Origin: CAYINU01 sp964364855 | GTDB lineage: Bacteria; Margulisbacteria; Marinamargulisbacteria; CAYINU01 | DNA length: 12,718 bases | NCBI GenBank assembly: GCA_964364855.1 | Contig: CAYINU010000062.1 | Location: 1-12,718, forward strand | Direction of reading: 5' to 3' | Translations under genes and position numbers: made by a program | Notes under the pieces: model-generated | Seen by the model: only the letters and a program-made list of their open reading frames with translations | Told to the model about the DNA's origin: nothing | Databases searched by the model: none | In this document: one piece after another, positions 1 through 7,494 of the stretch | Layout of the letters: each line of letters begins with the position of its first letter | Position numbering within the stretch: the first letter of the stretch is position 1

Positions 1-1
1 A

Positions 2-406
2 ATCAAAGCCGGATTGTTGCCCGATGAAAAAGAAGCCTTTCTGCGGGACCAGATTTTGCACTACGCCCATGTCGGTATGGTTGGCGATGGCATCAACGAC
101 GCGCCAGCTTTGGCAGCGGCATCCGTGGGCATTGCCATGGGGGCCGTGGGGTCGGACGTCGCGATTGAAAATGCCGACATTGCCCTCATGAACGACAATT
201 TGCTGGTCATTGCAGACCTGGTGGCGCTAGGTAGGCGCACGGTGGCGATGATTCGGTTCAATGTGCTTTTTGCAGTGATGGTGAAGGTGGTTTTTGTGGT
301 GGCAGCCCTGTGGGGTGTGGTGCATTTGGCCCTGGCTATTTTTGCAGATGTCGGCGTGACGATCATCGTTGTGCTTAACGGATTGCGTCTTTATACGTCG
401 CGCTAG
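2..406 (+). CDS. Heavy-metal-translocating P-type ATPase, C-terminal fragment (Zn/Cd/Pb type)
   Basis: The reading frame is open from the left edge, so the start and most of the enzyme lie outside the window. The visible 134 residues cover the end of the P domain, with the GDGIND hinge motif that coordinates Mg2+ next to the phosphorylation site, followed by the last two membrane helices. The stretch DVAIENADIALMNDNL is typical of CadA/ZntA-like P1B pumps. In the last helices a Lys (in VMVKVV) and an Asp (in FADVG) sit where ZntA-type pumps place their metal-site Lys and Asp, so Zn2+, Cd2+ or Pb2+ export is more likely than Cu+. The protein ends NGLRL plus a few residues, the usual end of this family. 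Family assignment is firm; the metal is inferred from two residues. Confidence 0.93.
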   Translation: MKAGLLPDEKEAFLRDQILHYAHVGMVGDGINDAPALAAASVGIAMGAVGSDVAIENADIALMNDNLLVIADLVALGRRTVAMIRFNVLFAVMVKVVFVVAALWGVVHLALAIFADVGVTIIVVLNGLRLYTSR

Positions 407-421
407 GCGGATAGATACGAT

Positions 422-450
422 TTGAATCGCGATTCCGAAATCGCTATGAT
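422..450 (+). promoter_or_regulatory. Sigma70-type promoter of the DUF892 gene
   Basis: A -35 box TTGAAT (422-427) and a -10 box TATGAT (445-450) are separated by exactly 17 bases. They lie 77 bases upstream of the DUF892 start, in the gap after the ATPase stop. A perfect 12-bp palindrome, GAATCGCGATTC (424-435), overlaps the -35 box and could be an operator. The promoter implies that the ferritin-like gene can be transcribed independently of the ATPase. Confidence 0.6.
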
Positions 451-526
451 GCGGGCCTATCCCATTTGATGCGGAAAGGAGGGTAGGGAAGTCCATCGGA
501 ATGACCATTCGATAAAGGAGAAAACA

Positions 527-1045
527 ATGAAAGCACAAAACCTACATGATATTTTCGTTTTGCAACTTCAGGACATGAAATATGTCGAAGAAGTCATTAT
601 TGATTCCTTGCCTAAAGTCATTAGGGTTATTAACCATGATGACCTCAAAGAGGCCATTGAACGGCATCTGGACGAAACCAAAGGTCAACTGGAAACGGTG
701 AAACGTATTTTGCAAGACGAAAACAGCGACAGGTCCAAAAAATGCGAATCTATCGATGGCCTCAAAAAAGAAGTGCAAGAAGCGATGGAGCTGGATGCAG
801 ATCCGGCCGTCAGAGATACCGCTATCATTTCTGCATTGCAGCGCATCGAACACTACGAAATCGCGGCGTATGGCACGTTAGTGACCTATGCCCAACTGCT
901 CGAAGAACCGGACTATGAAGACCAGTTGGCCAAAATCCTGGACCAGGAAAAGGCGGCTGACAAAAAGCTAACCGAGATTGCGACAGGCTCCGTCTTTGCC
1001 GAAGGCATCAATGACGAAGCCCTGGTTGCGGTGGAAAAAGCGTAG
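527..1045 (+). CDS. Ferritin-like DUF892 (YciE/YciF family) protein
   Basis: This 172-residue protein matches the DUF892 family, a ferritin-like four-helix bundle represented by E. coli YciE and YciF. It begins with the family's typical opening (NLHDIFVLQLQDMKYVEE), has helix-borne His/Glu residues (RHLDETKGQLE, QRIEHYEIAAYG), and ends with the usual DQEKAADKKLTEIA helix. Length is normal for the family. The start is set by AAGGAG at 515-520, six bases before the ATG. Family members are soluble, stress-linked and have a diiron-type helical bundle, but their reaction is not established. Its own promoter and a following terminator suggest a single-gene unit. Proximity to a metal-export ATPase fits a metal or oxidative stress setting, but that is inference. 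Confidence 0.93.
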   Translation: MKAQNLHDIFVLQLQDMKYVEEVIIDSLPKVIRVINHDDLKEAIERHLDETKGQLETVKRILQDENSDRSKKCESIDGLKKEVQEAMELDADPAVRDTAIISALQRIEHYEIAAYGTLVTYAQLLEEPDYEDQLAKILDQEKAADKKLTEIATGSVFAEGINDEALVAVEKA

Positions 1046-1051
1046 CCCTAA

Positions 1052-1092
1052 CCCCCCAAAGCGGCCCAGGGTCATGGCCGTTTTTTGGGGGG
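1052..1092 (+). terminator. Intrinsic terminator after the DUF892 gene
   Basis: CGGCC (1062-1066) pairs with GGCCG (1076-1080) around a 9-base loop and is followed directly by six Ts (1081-1086), the layout of a rho-independent terminator. An outer arm, CCCCCCAAA (1052-1060) with TTTGGGGGG (1084-1092), extends the pairing and would sequester the U tract, which is unusual. It begins 7 bases after the DUF892 stop and separates that gene from exbB. Confidence 0.65.
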
Positions 1093-1156
1093 ATGTCTAC
1101 AATTTGGCCGACACCGTTTATTATGATCAGCCGCAAAGCACAATAAGGAGGCGGTC

Positions 1157-1756
1157 TTGATCACTTTATTTGTCAAAGGTGGGCCCATGATGTGGCCGCT
1201 GTTAATGACTTCCTTCATTACCCTGTCTGTGGTGATTGAACGGGTGATTTTTTTGGTAAGGGAAAGTCGTCAGCGAGACCCCAGGATGGTGAAGCAGATT
1301 TTGGCCAACGTCGAATCCGGAAAGATTGCTGCTGCTGTTACGGCCGGTCAAGACACCCAGGACTTTGTGGCCAAGCCATTGGTTTACGGTCTCTCGCACC
1401 GTCAGGACTCGTTTGCCAATGCCCTGTTGGTTTCAGCCAATACGGAGTTGAAACGGTTTGGCCGCGGACTTTCCACTTTGGATACCATCATCACGCTGGC
1501 CCCGCTTTTGGGGTTGCTAGGGACGGTGACAGGGTTGATCCATGCTTTCGGGCTGTTGGGAGATCGGGGATTGGATGCACCCACAGTCATTACGGGAGGC
1601 ATTTCCGAAGCCTTGATTGCCACCGCGTTTGGTTTGTTCATCGCCATTATTGCCCTCATTCCGTTTAATTATCTGAACAAACGGGCCGAGGATGCCCGCC
1701 AGGAGATCGAAGACGCGGGCACCTACGTGGAATTATTGCTGACCAAACAACGATGA
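1157..1756 (+). CDS. exbB: ExbB/TolQ/MotA-family proton channel subunit
   Basis: A 199-residue inner-membrane protein of the MotA/TolQ/ExbB family, which with ExbD forms the proton-driven motor that energises TonB. The N-terminal helix follows KGGPMMWPLLM (residues about 7-17). The family signature APLLGLLGTVTGLI lies around residues 115-128, and a third helix, SEALIATAFGLFIAIIALIPF, at about 148-168. It is slightly shorter than E. coli ExbB and has the N-terminal layout of the short, one-helix-first variants. The TTG start is preferred because AAGGAGG (1145-1151) lies five bases upstream; a later ATG at 1187 would cut into the first helix. The stop overlaps the exbD start (ATGA). TolQ is an alternative label, but the downstream TonB argues for ExbB. 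Confidence 0.9.
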   Translation: MITLFVKGGPMMWPLLMTSFITLSVVIERVIFLVRESRQRDPRMVKQILANVESGKIAAAVTAGQDTQDFVAKPLVYGLSHRQDSFANALLVSANTELKRFGRGLSTLDTIITLAPLLGLLGTVTGLIHAFGLLGDRGLDAPTVITGGISEALIATAFGLFIAIIALIPFNYLNKRAEDARQEIEDAGTYVELLLTKQR

Positions 1757-2163
1757 AAATACCTTCTCCCGTCTCCAAAAAACGGGCGCGCATCGAGATC
1801 ATTCCCTTGATTGATATCGTGTTTTTCTTGTTGGCCACGTTCGCGATGGTGTCCTTGTCGATGGTGAAGGACCAGGGCCTGTCCGTTAACTTACCTGTTG
1901 CAGCAACCTTGTTGCCGCAAAAAGTCAGCGTGACCCTCACATTGACGGTGGCCGAAAACGGTGACGTCTTTTTCAATAAAATGCGGGTCACCGAAACGGA
2001 ATTGATTGAACGGCTCGAGCTTGCCCGGACTCAGGATCCTGAAGTCAAAGTTATTATCAACGGCGACAAAAATGCCTCATTCGGAAATGCGGTGTCGGTA
2101 TTGGATACGGTCCGGCGTTTGGGTATCACCAAAGTCGCCATTCGAACACAATCTCCGTCATGA
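1753..2163 (+). CDS. exbD: ExbD/TolR-family biopolymer transport protein
   Basis: This 136-residue protein has a short cytoplasmic N-terminus, one membrane helix (about residues 16-36) and a periplasmic domain, as in ExbD/TolR. The helix carries IPLIDIVFFLL; Asp21 corresponds to the conserved proton-binding Asp of the family. The periplasmic half ends in the usual VSVLDTVRRLGITKVAI pattern. Its ATG overlaps the exbB stop by four bases and its own stop overlaps the tonB ATG in the same way. With no strong ribosome binding site visible, translational coupling along exbB-exbD-tonB is likely. Confidence 0.93.
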   Translation: MKIPSPVSKKRARIEIIPLIDIVFFLLATFAMVSLSMVKDQGLSVNLPVAATLLPQKVSVTLTLTVAENGDVFFNKMRVTETELIERLELARTQDPEVKVIINGDKNASFGNAVSVLDTVRRLGITKVAIRTQSPS

Positions 2164-2771
2164 CCGACCGTCACTGGGGGATGTTTCTATCTGTAGCGGT
2201 CCACGCGATGATAGTGGGACTGGGTACGTTTTTGCTGGTTTCTCCGCTACAGTATCAGATGCGTACGGGTGGCGACATCTCCGTCGAATTAACGGGTTCG
2301 GAACCTGAGGTTGCGGTGCGTTCCCATGTATTGATTCCTCCGTTACCCGCGACGATTCCTGAGTCGGTTTCTGATCCCGATGGTGTCGTGGAAAAAACGA
2401 CGCAAAGTGTTGCGACTGCTGCGCCCGTTCAGGCCCAGAAAAGCGATGAGACGATGGGTGGCGCTACGGGCGGCGGACCGGGGCAGGGGAGCGGAACAGC
2501 CACTGCAAAACCCCTGTATCTGGAAAATCCGCCGCCCGCCTACCCCGAGCGCGCCCGCCGCCTGGGCCAAGAGGGTGTGGTTCTCTTGGCCGTCACCGTG
2601 ACTCCGGCGGGCACGCCCCGCCATGTCGATCTCAAAAAAACCTCCGGTTATCCGCTTCTGGACAACGCCGCCATTTCCTCGGTCAGACGTTGGCGATTCC
2701 GTGCCGCCACGGTGGCCGGCATTCCAGTGGAAACGATGGTTGACGTTCCGGTGCGGTTTAAGTTGCAGTAA
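2160..2771 (+). CDS. tonB: TonB-family energy transducer
   Basis: A 203-residue TonB-like protein. The N-terminal membrane anchor (about residues 9-27) contains S-x3-H (LSVAVHA), equivalent to the Ser/His pair of the TonB anchor helix that contacts ExbB-ExbD. A short linker with Pro-rich and Gly-rich pieces (IPPLPATIP; GGATGGGPGQGSG) spans the periplasm. The C-terminal domain (about 120-203) has the family marks PPPAYPERARRLGQEG and SGYPLLDNAAISSVRRWRF. It would transmit ExbB-ExbD energy to outer-membrane receptors, typically for siderophores, heme or vitamin B12. The linker is short compared with E. coli TonB. No receptor gene is present in the window, so the substrate is unknown. It is third in the exbB-exbD-tonB operon. 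Confidence 0.93.
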   Translation: MTDRHWGMFLSVAVHAMIVGLGTFLLVSPLQYQMRTGGDISVELTGSEPEVAVRSHVLIPPLPATIPESVSDPDGVVEKTTQSVATAAPVQAQKSDETMGGATGGGPGQGSGTATAKPLYLENPPPAYPERARRLGQEGVVLLAVTVTPAGTPRHVDLKKTSGYPLLDNAAISSVRRWRFRAATVAGIPVETMVDVPVRFKLQ

Positions 2772-2841
2772 AGGAGAACTTGCTCCTGCCTTTGTGATCC
2801 GCTTTAATGTAAAAACCATATAACTTGCAACGGAGTATCCT

Positions 2842-4278
2842 GTGGACACACACCGCCTTACCAACAAATGGCTCAGTCTCGCTATTTTATGCATCGGAGA
2901 ACTGATGATCGTTTTGGATACCACGATCGTGAATGTCGCCTTGCCTTCCATTCGTGGTGATCTGGGTTTTTCCGAAACGGCGCTGGTGTGGGTGGTGAAC
3001 GCCTATATGCTCACATTTGGCGGCTTTTTGCTCCTGGGTGGGCGGTTGGGGGACTTGTTTGGCCATCGCCGGCTGTTTTTGTGGGGGGTGACGTTGTTTA
3101 CCTTGGCATCGGTGGCTTGTGGACTGGCTCCGTCTCAGGTGGTGTTGATTGCAGCCCGTGCTGTCCAGGGTGTCGGGGGTGCCGTTGTGGCTGCCGTGGC
3201 TTTATCTCTCCTTATAGACTTGTTTTCCAGTCCTGGTGAGCGGGCGAAAGCCATGGGTGTGTACGGATTTGTTGGTGCGGGCGGTGGGAGTATTGGCGTA
3301 TTGCTAGGTGGGCTCCTCACTTCGGCAATGAGTTGGCACTGGATTTTCTTGGTCAATTTGCCTATTGGGGTAGGTGTGTTTTTTCTGGGCCGCGTCTTGC
3401 TCCCCGCCGATCGCGCTGCCAAGCAACAAAAACACCTGGATGTGGGCGGTGCATTTACCATTACCGTTGCGATGATGCTGGCCGTGTATGCGGTGGTCAA
3501 CGGCAACACCACCGGGTGGACCTCCGCTCCCACGGTGTCGTTGCTGGGATTAGCCGTTATTCTTTTTATCCTATTTTTGTTTATTGAGTCCCGTGTTGCC
3601 CGACCGTTGGTCCCTTTGGCTCTGTTTCGCATTCGCAATGTGGCCACCGCAAACGTGATCGCGATTTTGTGGGCAGCGGCGATGTTTGCATGGTTTTTTC
3701 TTTCCGCACTCTATATGCAGCTCATTTTGGGCTATTCACCTTTAAAAGTAGGGCTTGCGTTTTTGCCGTCCAACTTGATCATGGCGGCATTTTCTCTGGG
3801 ACTATCTGCCAAAATCGTCATGCGTTGGGGCTACCGTATGCCGGTTGTGCTTGGGATGTTCATCGTGGCACTGGGGCTGCTCTTGTTTGCTCGTGCCCCT
3901 TTGGACGGGACTTTTTTGATGCACGTATTGCCGCCGATGCTATTGCTGGGGTTGGGTGCGGGCATTGCCTTTAACCCGGTGTTGTTGTCGGCCATGAGCG
4001 ACGTGTCGGCGGAGGATTCGGGATTGGCATCGGGTGTCGTCAACACAGCCTTTATGATGGGGGGTGCACTGGGATTGGCGATTTTGGCCAGTTTGGCCGC
4101 TGCACAGATGATGAGTCAGGCGGCGATGGGCGTATCGCAGTTGGCTGCCATTAACAGCGGCTACCATGTGGCCTTTTTAGGCGGTGCGGTGTTAGCCGGC
4201 TTGGCCGCGGTGATTGCCGGCTTTTTCCTGAGTGCCAAACCTCCCGCCTCCCACCCTACGCAGGCCGGAATGCACTAA
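2842..4278 (+). CDS. DHA2-family (EmrB/QacA-type) MFS efflux transporter
   Basis: A 478-residue inner-membrane transporter of the 14-helix DHA2 drug:H+ antiporter family. Marks seen in order: LDTTIVNVALPSI in helix 1 (about 25-37), motif A GGRLGDLFGHRR after helix 2, motif B ARAVQGVGGA in helix 4, and a motif-C-like VGAGGGSIGVLLGG in helix 5. Helix content and length fit EmrB/QacA proteins without a C-terminal extension. The GTG start follows GGAG (2832-2835) by six bases. It lies 70 bases after tonB with only a weak hairpin between, so read-through from the exb operon is possible. Its stop falls one base before the likely start of the glycosyltransferase, so it may export a substrate connected with those genes. 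The actual drug or metabolite cannot be predicted. Confidence 0.92.
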   Translation: MDTHRLTNKWLSLAILCIGELMIVLDTTIVNVALPSIRGDLGFSETALVWVVNAYMLTFGGFLLLGGRLGDLFGHRRLFLWGVTLFTLASVACGLAPSQVVLIAARAVQGVGGAVVAAVALSLLIDLFSSPGERAKAMGVYGFVGAGGGSIGVLLGGLLTSAMSWHWIFLVNLPIGVGVFFLGRVLLPADRAAKQQKHLDVGGAFTITVAMMLAVYAVVNGNTTGWTSAPTVSLLGLAVILFILFLFIESRVARPLVPLALFRIRNVATANVIAILWAAAMFAWFFLSALYMQLILGYSPLKVGLAFLPSNLIMAAFSLGLSAKIVMRWGYRMPVVLGMFIVALGLLLFARAPLDGTFLMHVLPPMLLLGLGAGIAFNPVLLSAMSDVSAEDSGLASGVVNTAFMMGGALGLAILASLAAAQMMSQAAMGVSQLAAINSGYHVAFLGGAVLAGLAAVIAGFFLSAKPPASHPTQAGMH

Positions 4279-4279
4279 A

Positions 4280-5416
4280 GTGCCGCCCCCCACTGCCATT
4301 TTGGGGTTTAATACTCAGCTTGGTAGCTTTTTCGGGTGGGGATGTTATTCGATCAATGTGGTCCTTCAGCTGTTGTCCGGTCAGCAGGTTCACCCGCTTC
4401 TTTTGAAGCGGCCGGCCTTGCTCGAAGACGACCCTGTTTTGAAATACGGCCTATGCAGATCCATTGCCGAGACCGATCTTTTTTTGGAGGCCCTTCCCCC
4501 GACGGTGCCTGGCTCGGTGGTCCAGCTTCAGGTGCCTGTGCTGCATTCGCTGGGCCAACATTTTTTGGAGTCTGACTTTGTGCCTGATCGGTTTTGGGGC
4601 ATGGCCAATGTGGGCAAAGTCGTATTTGAAATCCCCCATGTCGGTCCAATGTTGTCACAAAATGCGGCGCAATTTGACCTTATTTTGACAGTATCCCGCT
4701 GGACTACCGACTATCTTCAGTCCGTTGGAATCAAGGCCGTCTGCAATCCGGAAGGCGTTGATCCTGCTCGGTATTTCCCTGCGCCAAAGCTGGGGGTATT
4801 TGGCGAACGGTTTGTTATCTTTTCCGGCGGAAAATTTGAACTCCGAAAAGGCCAAGACATTGTAGCGGCAGCCTTTGAGATTTTTGTTAAAAAACACCCG
4901 GACGCGTTTTTGATTGCAACCTGGCACAACCTCTGGCGGGATGAGGTTGATTTGGCGGCGTGGATACGATCTCATGGGATTTCCGAGGAGTATTTCTGGG
5001 TGCCGCCACCGAATAGCTCCTGTGCGCCTCTTATGCGCGAGTCTGATGTGGCCCTTTTCCCCAACCGCTGCGAAGGCGGTCACAATTTTGTGGCACTGGA
5101 GTGTATGGCGTCGGGAATCCCCACCATTTTGTCGGCCAATACCGGACACCTGGAAATTATTCATCCCGAACATCCCACCGACCTCATATTAAAAAGCCAG
5201 GCAGCCGTGCCCTGCATAGACGGTTTGCCCACCACCCAAGGGTGGGGAGAAAGCCATGTGGACGAGGTGGTGGCGGCTCTCGAAGCGGTCTACACTCAGC
5301 GCCAGATCTACAAGGATATGGCCGTTTCATATAGTCCTCTGATATCCCAGAGGCATTCGTGGGCACAAAACGCTCTTGGACTACAGGAGGCGTTGGCGAC
5401 GTATGGCATCCTGTAA
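4280..5416 (+). CDS. Glycosyltransferase family 4 protein
   Basis: A 378-residue GT-B fold glycosyltransferase. The N-terminal domain starts ILGFNTQLGSFFGWG, and DLILTVSRWTTDYLQ with NPEGVDPARY marks the inter-domain region. The nucleotide-sugar domain has GGKFELRKGQD (Lys185, Arg189, Lys190, phosphate-binding positions in GT4 enzymes) and the acidic pair Glu265/Glu274 in CEGGHNFVALECMASGIP. The spacing is E-x8-E rather than the common E-x7-E, as in the EGGTN-type subgroup. The GTG at 4280 is preferred because it follows the efflux gene stop with one base between; another GTG at 4232 would add 16 residues inside that gene and no domain. It transfers a sugar from a nucleotide sugar to an unknown acceptor. 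The 3' end overlaps the next gene by 14 bases. Confidence 0.87.
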   Translation: MPPPTAILGFNTQLGSFFGWGCYSINVVLQLLSGQQVHPLLLKRPALLEDDPVLKYGLCRSIAETDLFLEALPPTVPGSVVQLQVPVLHSLGQHFLESDFVPDRFWGMANVGKVVFEIPHVGPMLSQNAAQFDLILTVSRWTTDYLQSVGIKAVCNPEGVDPARYFPAPKLGVFGERFVIFSGGKFELRKGQDIVAAAFEIFVKKHPDAFLIATWHNLWRDEVDLAAWIRSHGISEEYFWVPPPNSSCAPLMRESDVALFPNRCEGGHNFVALECMASGIPTILSANTGHLEIIHPEHPTDLILKSQAAVPCIDGLPTTQGWGESHVDEVVAALEAVYTQRQIYKDMAVSYSPLISQRHSWAQNALGLQEALATYGIL

Positions 5417-6950
5417 GGAAAGAGCCGAACAGCTCAATGAAGAGGGGGTTTCCTATACACGTTCCCAAGCCTGGGAGGAAGCGTTGGATTGCTTTTCGGC
5501 TGCGGCAGCGATTGATCCCGAAAATCCGCATTGGCACCGCAACTGCGGCCTGGCCTTGATGCGCCTCAATCGGTACGAGGAGGCCCTTGTCCCCACTGAC
5601 CGTGCATTGGCCCTGGATCCGCAGTACCGCGATGCGCGACAAGGCCGAGTTACCATTCTTCAGAGACTGGGCCGCTGGGCCGACGTACTCGCAGAGTGGG
5701 AAAAAATACCTCCCGGCACCGAACTGGCCGAACATTACCGTTTTCGGGGAGAGGTGTTGGTTAAACTCAAGCGCTTTGATGCGGCTCTGGACAGTTTTAC
5801 CCAGGCACTGACCATCGATCCCGCTTACGTGCCGGCACTGGTGGACCGGGGCAACGAATGGTCTGCCCGGGATAGACTTGACAAGGCATTCACCGACCTC
5901 AACCGTGCCATTGCCATCGATCCCTGCCATACACCTGCCTATCTCTCCAGAAGCATGGCCTACAAAGCACAATTATTTTTGGAGGCTGCCAAGGCTGATC
6001 TTGAATTGGCCATTGCCATCAATAAAGACGAGGCCTCTGCCTATTGGAGCAAAAGTCACATTTTGTTGATGGAGGGGGATTTTCTAAATGGCTGGTCCCT
6101 CTATTCCTGGCGTTTTTCCCTGGGAACCACGCGGGAGTTGATCAGCTGTCCCTTGTGGACCGGCGCTGAAGACCTGTCAGGCAAGGACGTCCTGCTGTAC
6201 ACCGAGCAAGGGTATGGTGACACCTTCCAATTTTGTCGATATACGTCCTTGGTCAAAGACTTGGGGGCCAATGTTCTCTTGCTGGGGCCGGAACAGACGC
6301 GGGATGTGGTCCGTACCGTGGACCCTCGTATTCGTGTTGAAAGCTGGATTCCCCTGCCCGCTAAATTTGACTATCAATCACCGCTGATGAGTTTGCCGGC
6401 GGCTTTCAAAACCACCGCTATTCCGGCTAGGGTTCCCTATTTGTCTGCGGATCCCGAATTGGTCCGTCTATGGGCAGAAAAGCTCGGTCCGCAACGGCGG
6501 CTGAGAGTCGGGTTTGCAGTGGCCGGCAATCCCGACCACAACGAGGACAGGCGTCGCAGCATCTCTTTGCCCGTATTTGCTCCATTGTTTGGCGTTGAGG
6601 CGGATTTTTATTTTTTCCAATTGACTGTTTCGCCGGAGGAAAGGGTGCGGTTGGCCCATCATCCCAATGTGCAATTGCAGGGACAGCACTTGTCCGATTT
6701 TTCTCAGACTGCGGCCCTCATCGAAAACCTTGATTTGGTTATTGCTGTGGATACGGCTGTGGTTCACTTGGCCGGAGCGATGGGCAAACCGGTGTGGGTT
6801 TTGTTGTCTTACTGTCCGGACCATCGCTGGTTGCTGGGTCGCACGGATAGCCCGTGGTACCCCACCGCGCGTCTTTTTCGCCAGCCGACTCTTGGTGATT
6901 GGGGCAGGGTAATCGACGAGGTTGCATCGGCGCTGCGAGAACTCAGCTAA
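5403..6950 (+). CDS. TPR protein with GT9/GT41-like glycosyltransferase domain
   Basis: A 515-residue two-part protein. Residues about 5-225 form consecutive 34-residue tetratricopeptide repeats (for example WHRNCGLALMRLNRYEEAL, ALDSFTQALTIDPAYVPAL, AFTDLNRAIAIDP). Residues about 240-515 form a glycosyltransferase-like domain, beginning WSLYSWRF and PLWTGAEDLSGKDVLLYTEQG, with HLAGAMGKPVWVLL (around 453-466) and RWLLGRTDSPWYPTARLFRQ. This TPR plus GT arrangement recurs in bacteria and resembles O-GlcNAc-transferase-like (GT41) and heptosyltransferase-like (GT9) enzymes; the acceptor is unknown. ATG 5403 is chosen because AGGAGG (5385-5390) precedes it and the following residues start the first TPR; a TTG at 5376 would add nine basic residues. 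The overlap with the preceding glycosyltransferase indicates coupled synthesis and a shared pathway. Confidence 0.87.
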   Translation: MASCKERAEQLNEEGVSYTRSQAWEEALDCFSAAAAIDPENPHWHRNCGLALMRLNRYEEALVPTDRALALDPQYRDARQGRVTILQRLGRWADVLAEWEKIPPGTELAEHYRFRGEVLVKLKRFDAALDSFTQALTIDPAYVPALVDRGNEWSARDRLDKAFTDLNRAIAIDPCHTPAYLSRSMAYKAQLFLEAAKADLELAIAINKDEASAYWSKSHILLMEGDFLNGWSLYSWRFSLGTTRELISCPLWTGAEDLSGKDVLLYTEQGYGDTFQFCRYTSLVKDLGANVLLLGPEQTRDVVRTVDPRIRVESWIPLPAKFDYQSPLMSLPAAFKTTAIPARVPYLSADPELVRLWAEKLGPQRRLRVGFAVAGNPDHNEDRRRSISLPVFAPLFGVEADFYFFQLTVSPEERVRLAHHPNVQLQGQHLSDFSQTAALIENLDLVIAVDTAVVHLAGAMGKPVWVLLSYCPDHRWLLGRTDSPWYPTARLFRQPTLGDWGRVIDEVASALRELS

Positions 6951-7026
6951 GACCGGCCAAAAACCAAAGAGCAGACCTCACCGAGATGAAATGGCTGTTG
7001 AAGAGTGATTGAATCGATTCTATCCA

Positions 7027-7054
7027 ATCTAGATCTAGATCTAGATCTAGATCT
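7027..7054. repeat. Palindromic hexamer tandem repeat, (ATCTAG)n
   Basis: Four full copies and one partial copy of ATCTAG run without error over 28 bases; 7031-7054 equals four AGATCT units and is a perfect 24-bp palindrome. On the minus strand the array supplies the stop codon of the DoxX-like gene and three more in-frame TAG codons, six bases apart. CTAG is a rare tetranucleotide in many bacterial genomes, which makes the cluster stand out. A short palindrome, GAATCGATTC (7011-7020), lies just left of it. Confidence 0.9.
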
Positions 7055-7415
7055 TCTCCAACCGGTGCCAAGAAAAGTAGGACACCGCCAGAAACACTAG
7101 TACCACCAACGGGAAAATGGTGTCCATGGGAGATCCGTTAATAGCCAATATGGATGCAGCTGCGAAAATCACGTCAAACGTGAATCCTGCGTACGCCCAT
7201 TCCTTGATTCGGGGAAATCGATTTGCCAAAATGGCGATCACGCCGAGGCCCTTGGCGATACCCAGCAGTTTGATGAAATAGACCGGATAGCCCATTGTGG
7301 CAATCGAGACAGCGGCGCTACTCGAAAATGACATTACGGCCGACATGGCAAACAACAACAGGACAGGTATAGTGGAAACCCAATATACAATTTTGATTTT
7401 TTGTTCGTTGGTCAT
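7047..7415 (-). CDS. DoxX-like family membrane protein
   Basis: A 122-residue protein with four predicted membrane helices and no signal peptide. Its pattern, from IVYWVSTIPVLLLFAMSAVM through MGYPVYFIKLLGIAKGLGVIAIL and EWAYAGFTFDVIFAAASIL to a final hydrophobic helix, is that of DoxX-like proteins (the small four-helix DoxX_2-type group). The start at 7415 is chosen because GGAGG (7422-7426) lies six bases upstream; the ATG at 7421 abuts that site. The function of these proteins is mostly unknown. The last codons are in the hexamer repeat, which provides four tandem in-frame stops, so the natural C-terminus may once have been longer. It is divergent from the lipoprotein gene, with 79 bases between starts. 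Confidence 0.82.
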   Translation of the reverse strand: MTNEQKIKIVYWVSTIPVLLLFAMSAVMSFSSSAAVSIATMGYPVYFIKLLGIAKGLGVIAILANRFPRIKEWAYAGFTFDVIFAAASILAINGSPMDTIFPLVVLVFLAVSYFSWHRLEKI

Positions 7416-7494
7416 CGTCATCCTCCGGGAAATATCTGATACGGTAGTGTGGCACAAATCCGCCAAAAATGGCTAGTCAAAAGGAAAATGAACG

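Noticed and set aside
469..515. Two tiny frames (ATG at 469 and ATG at 501) that could be leader peptides before the DUF892 gene
   Set aside because: They are only a few codons long, the SD-like AAGGAGG at 476-482 is too far from the second ATG, and no attenuator-like structure follows.
1093..1156. Possible Fur box and promoter before exbB
   Set aside because: TATGAT at 1122-1127 is a fair -10 box, but no -35 box at the right spacing and no convincing Fur-type inverted repeat is present.
2772..2787. AGGAG/CTCCT hairpin after tonB as a terminator
   Set aside because: The stem is only five base pairs and is not followed by a U tract, so transcription may continue into the efflux gene.
2343..2951. 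Open minus-strand frame of about 200 codons opposite tonB
   Set aside because: It lies antisense to a clear TonB gene, has no recognisable domain, and its openness follows from the sense strand's codon use.
5184..5972. Long minus-strand frame opposite the glycosyltransferase/TPR junction
   Set aside because: It spans the overlap of two well-supported + strand genes and has no recognisable motif or ribosome binding site.
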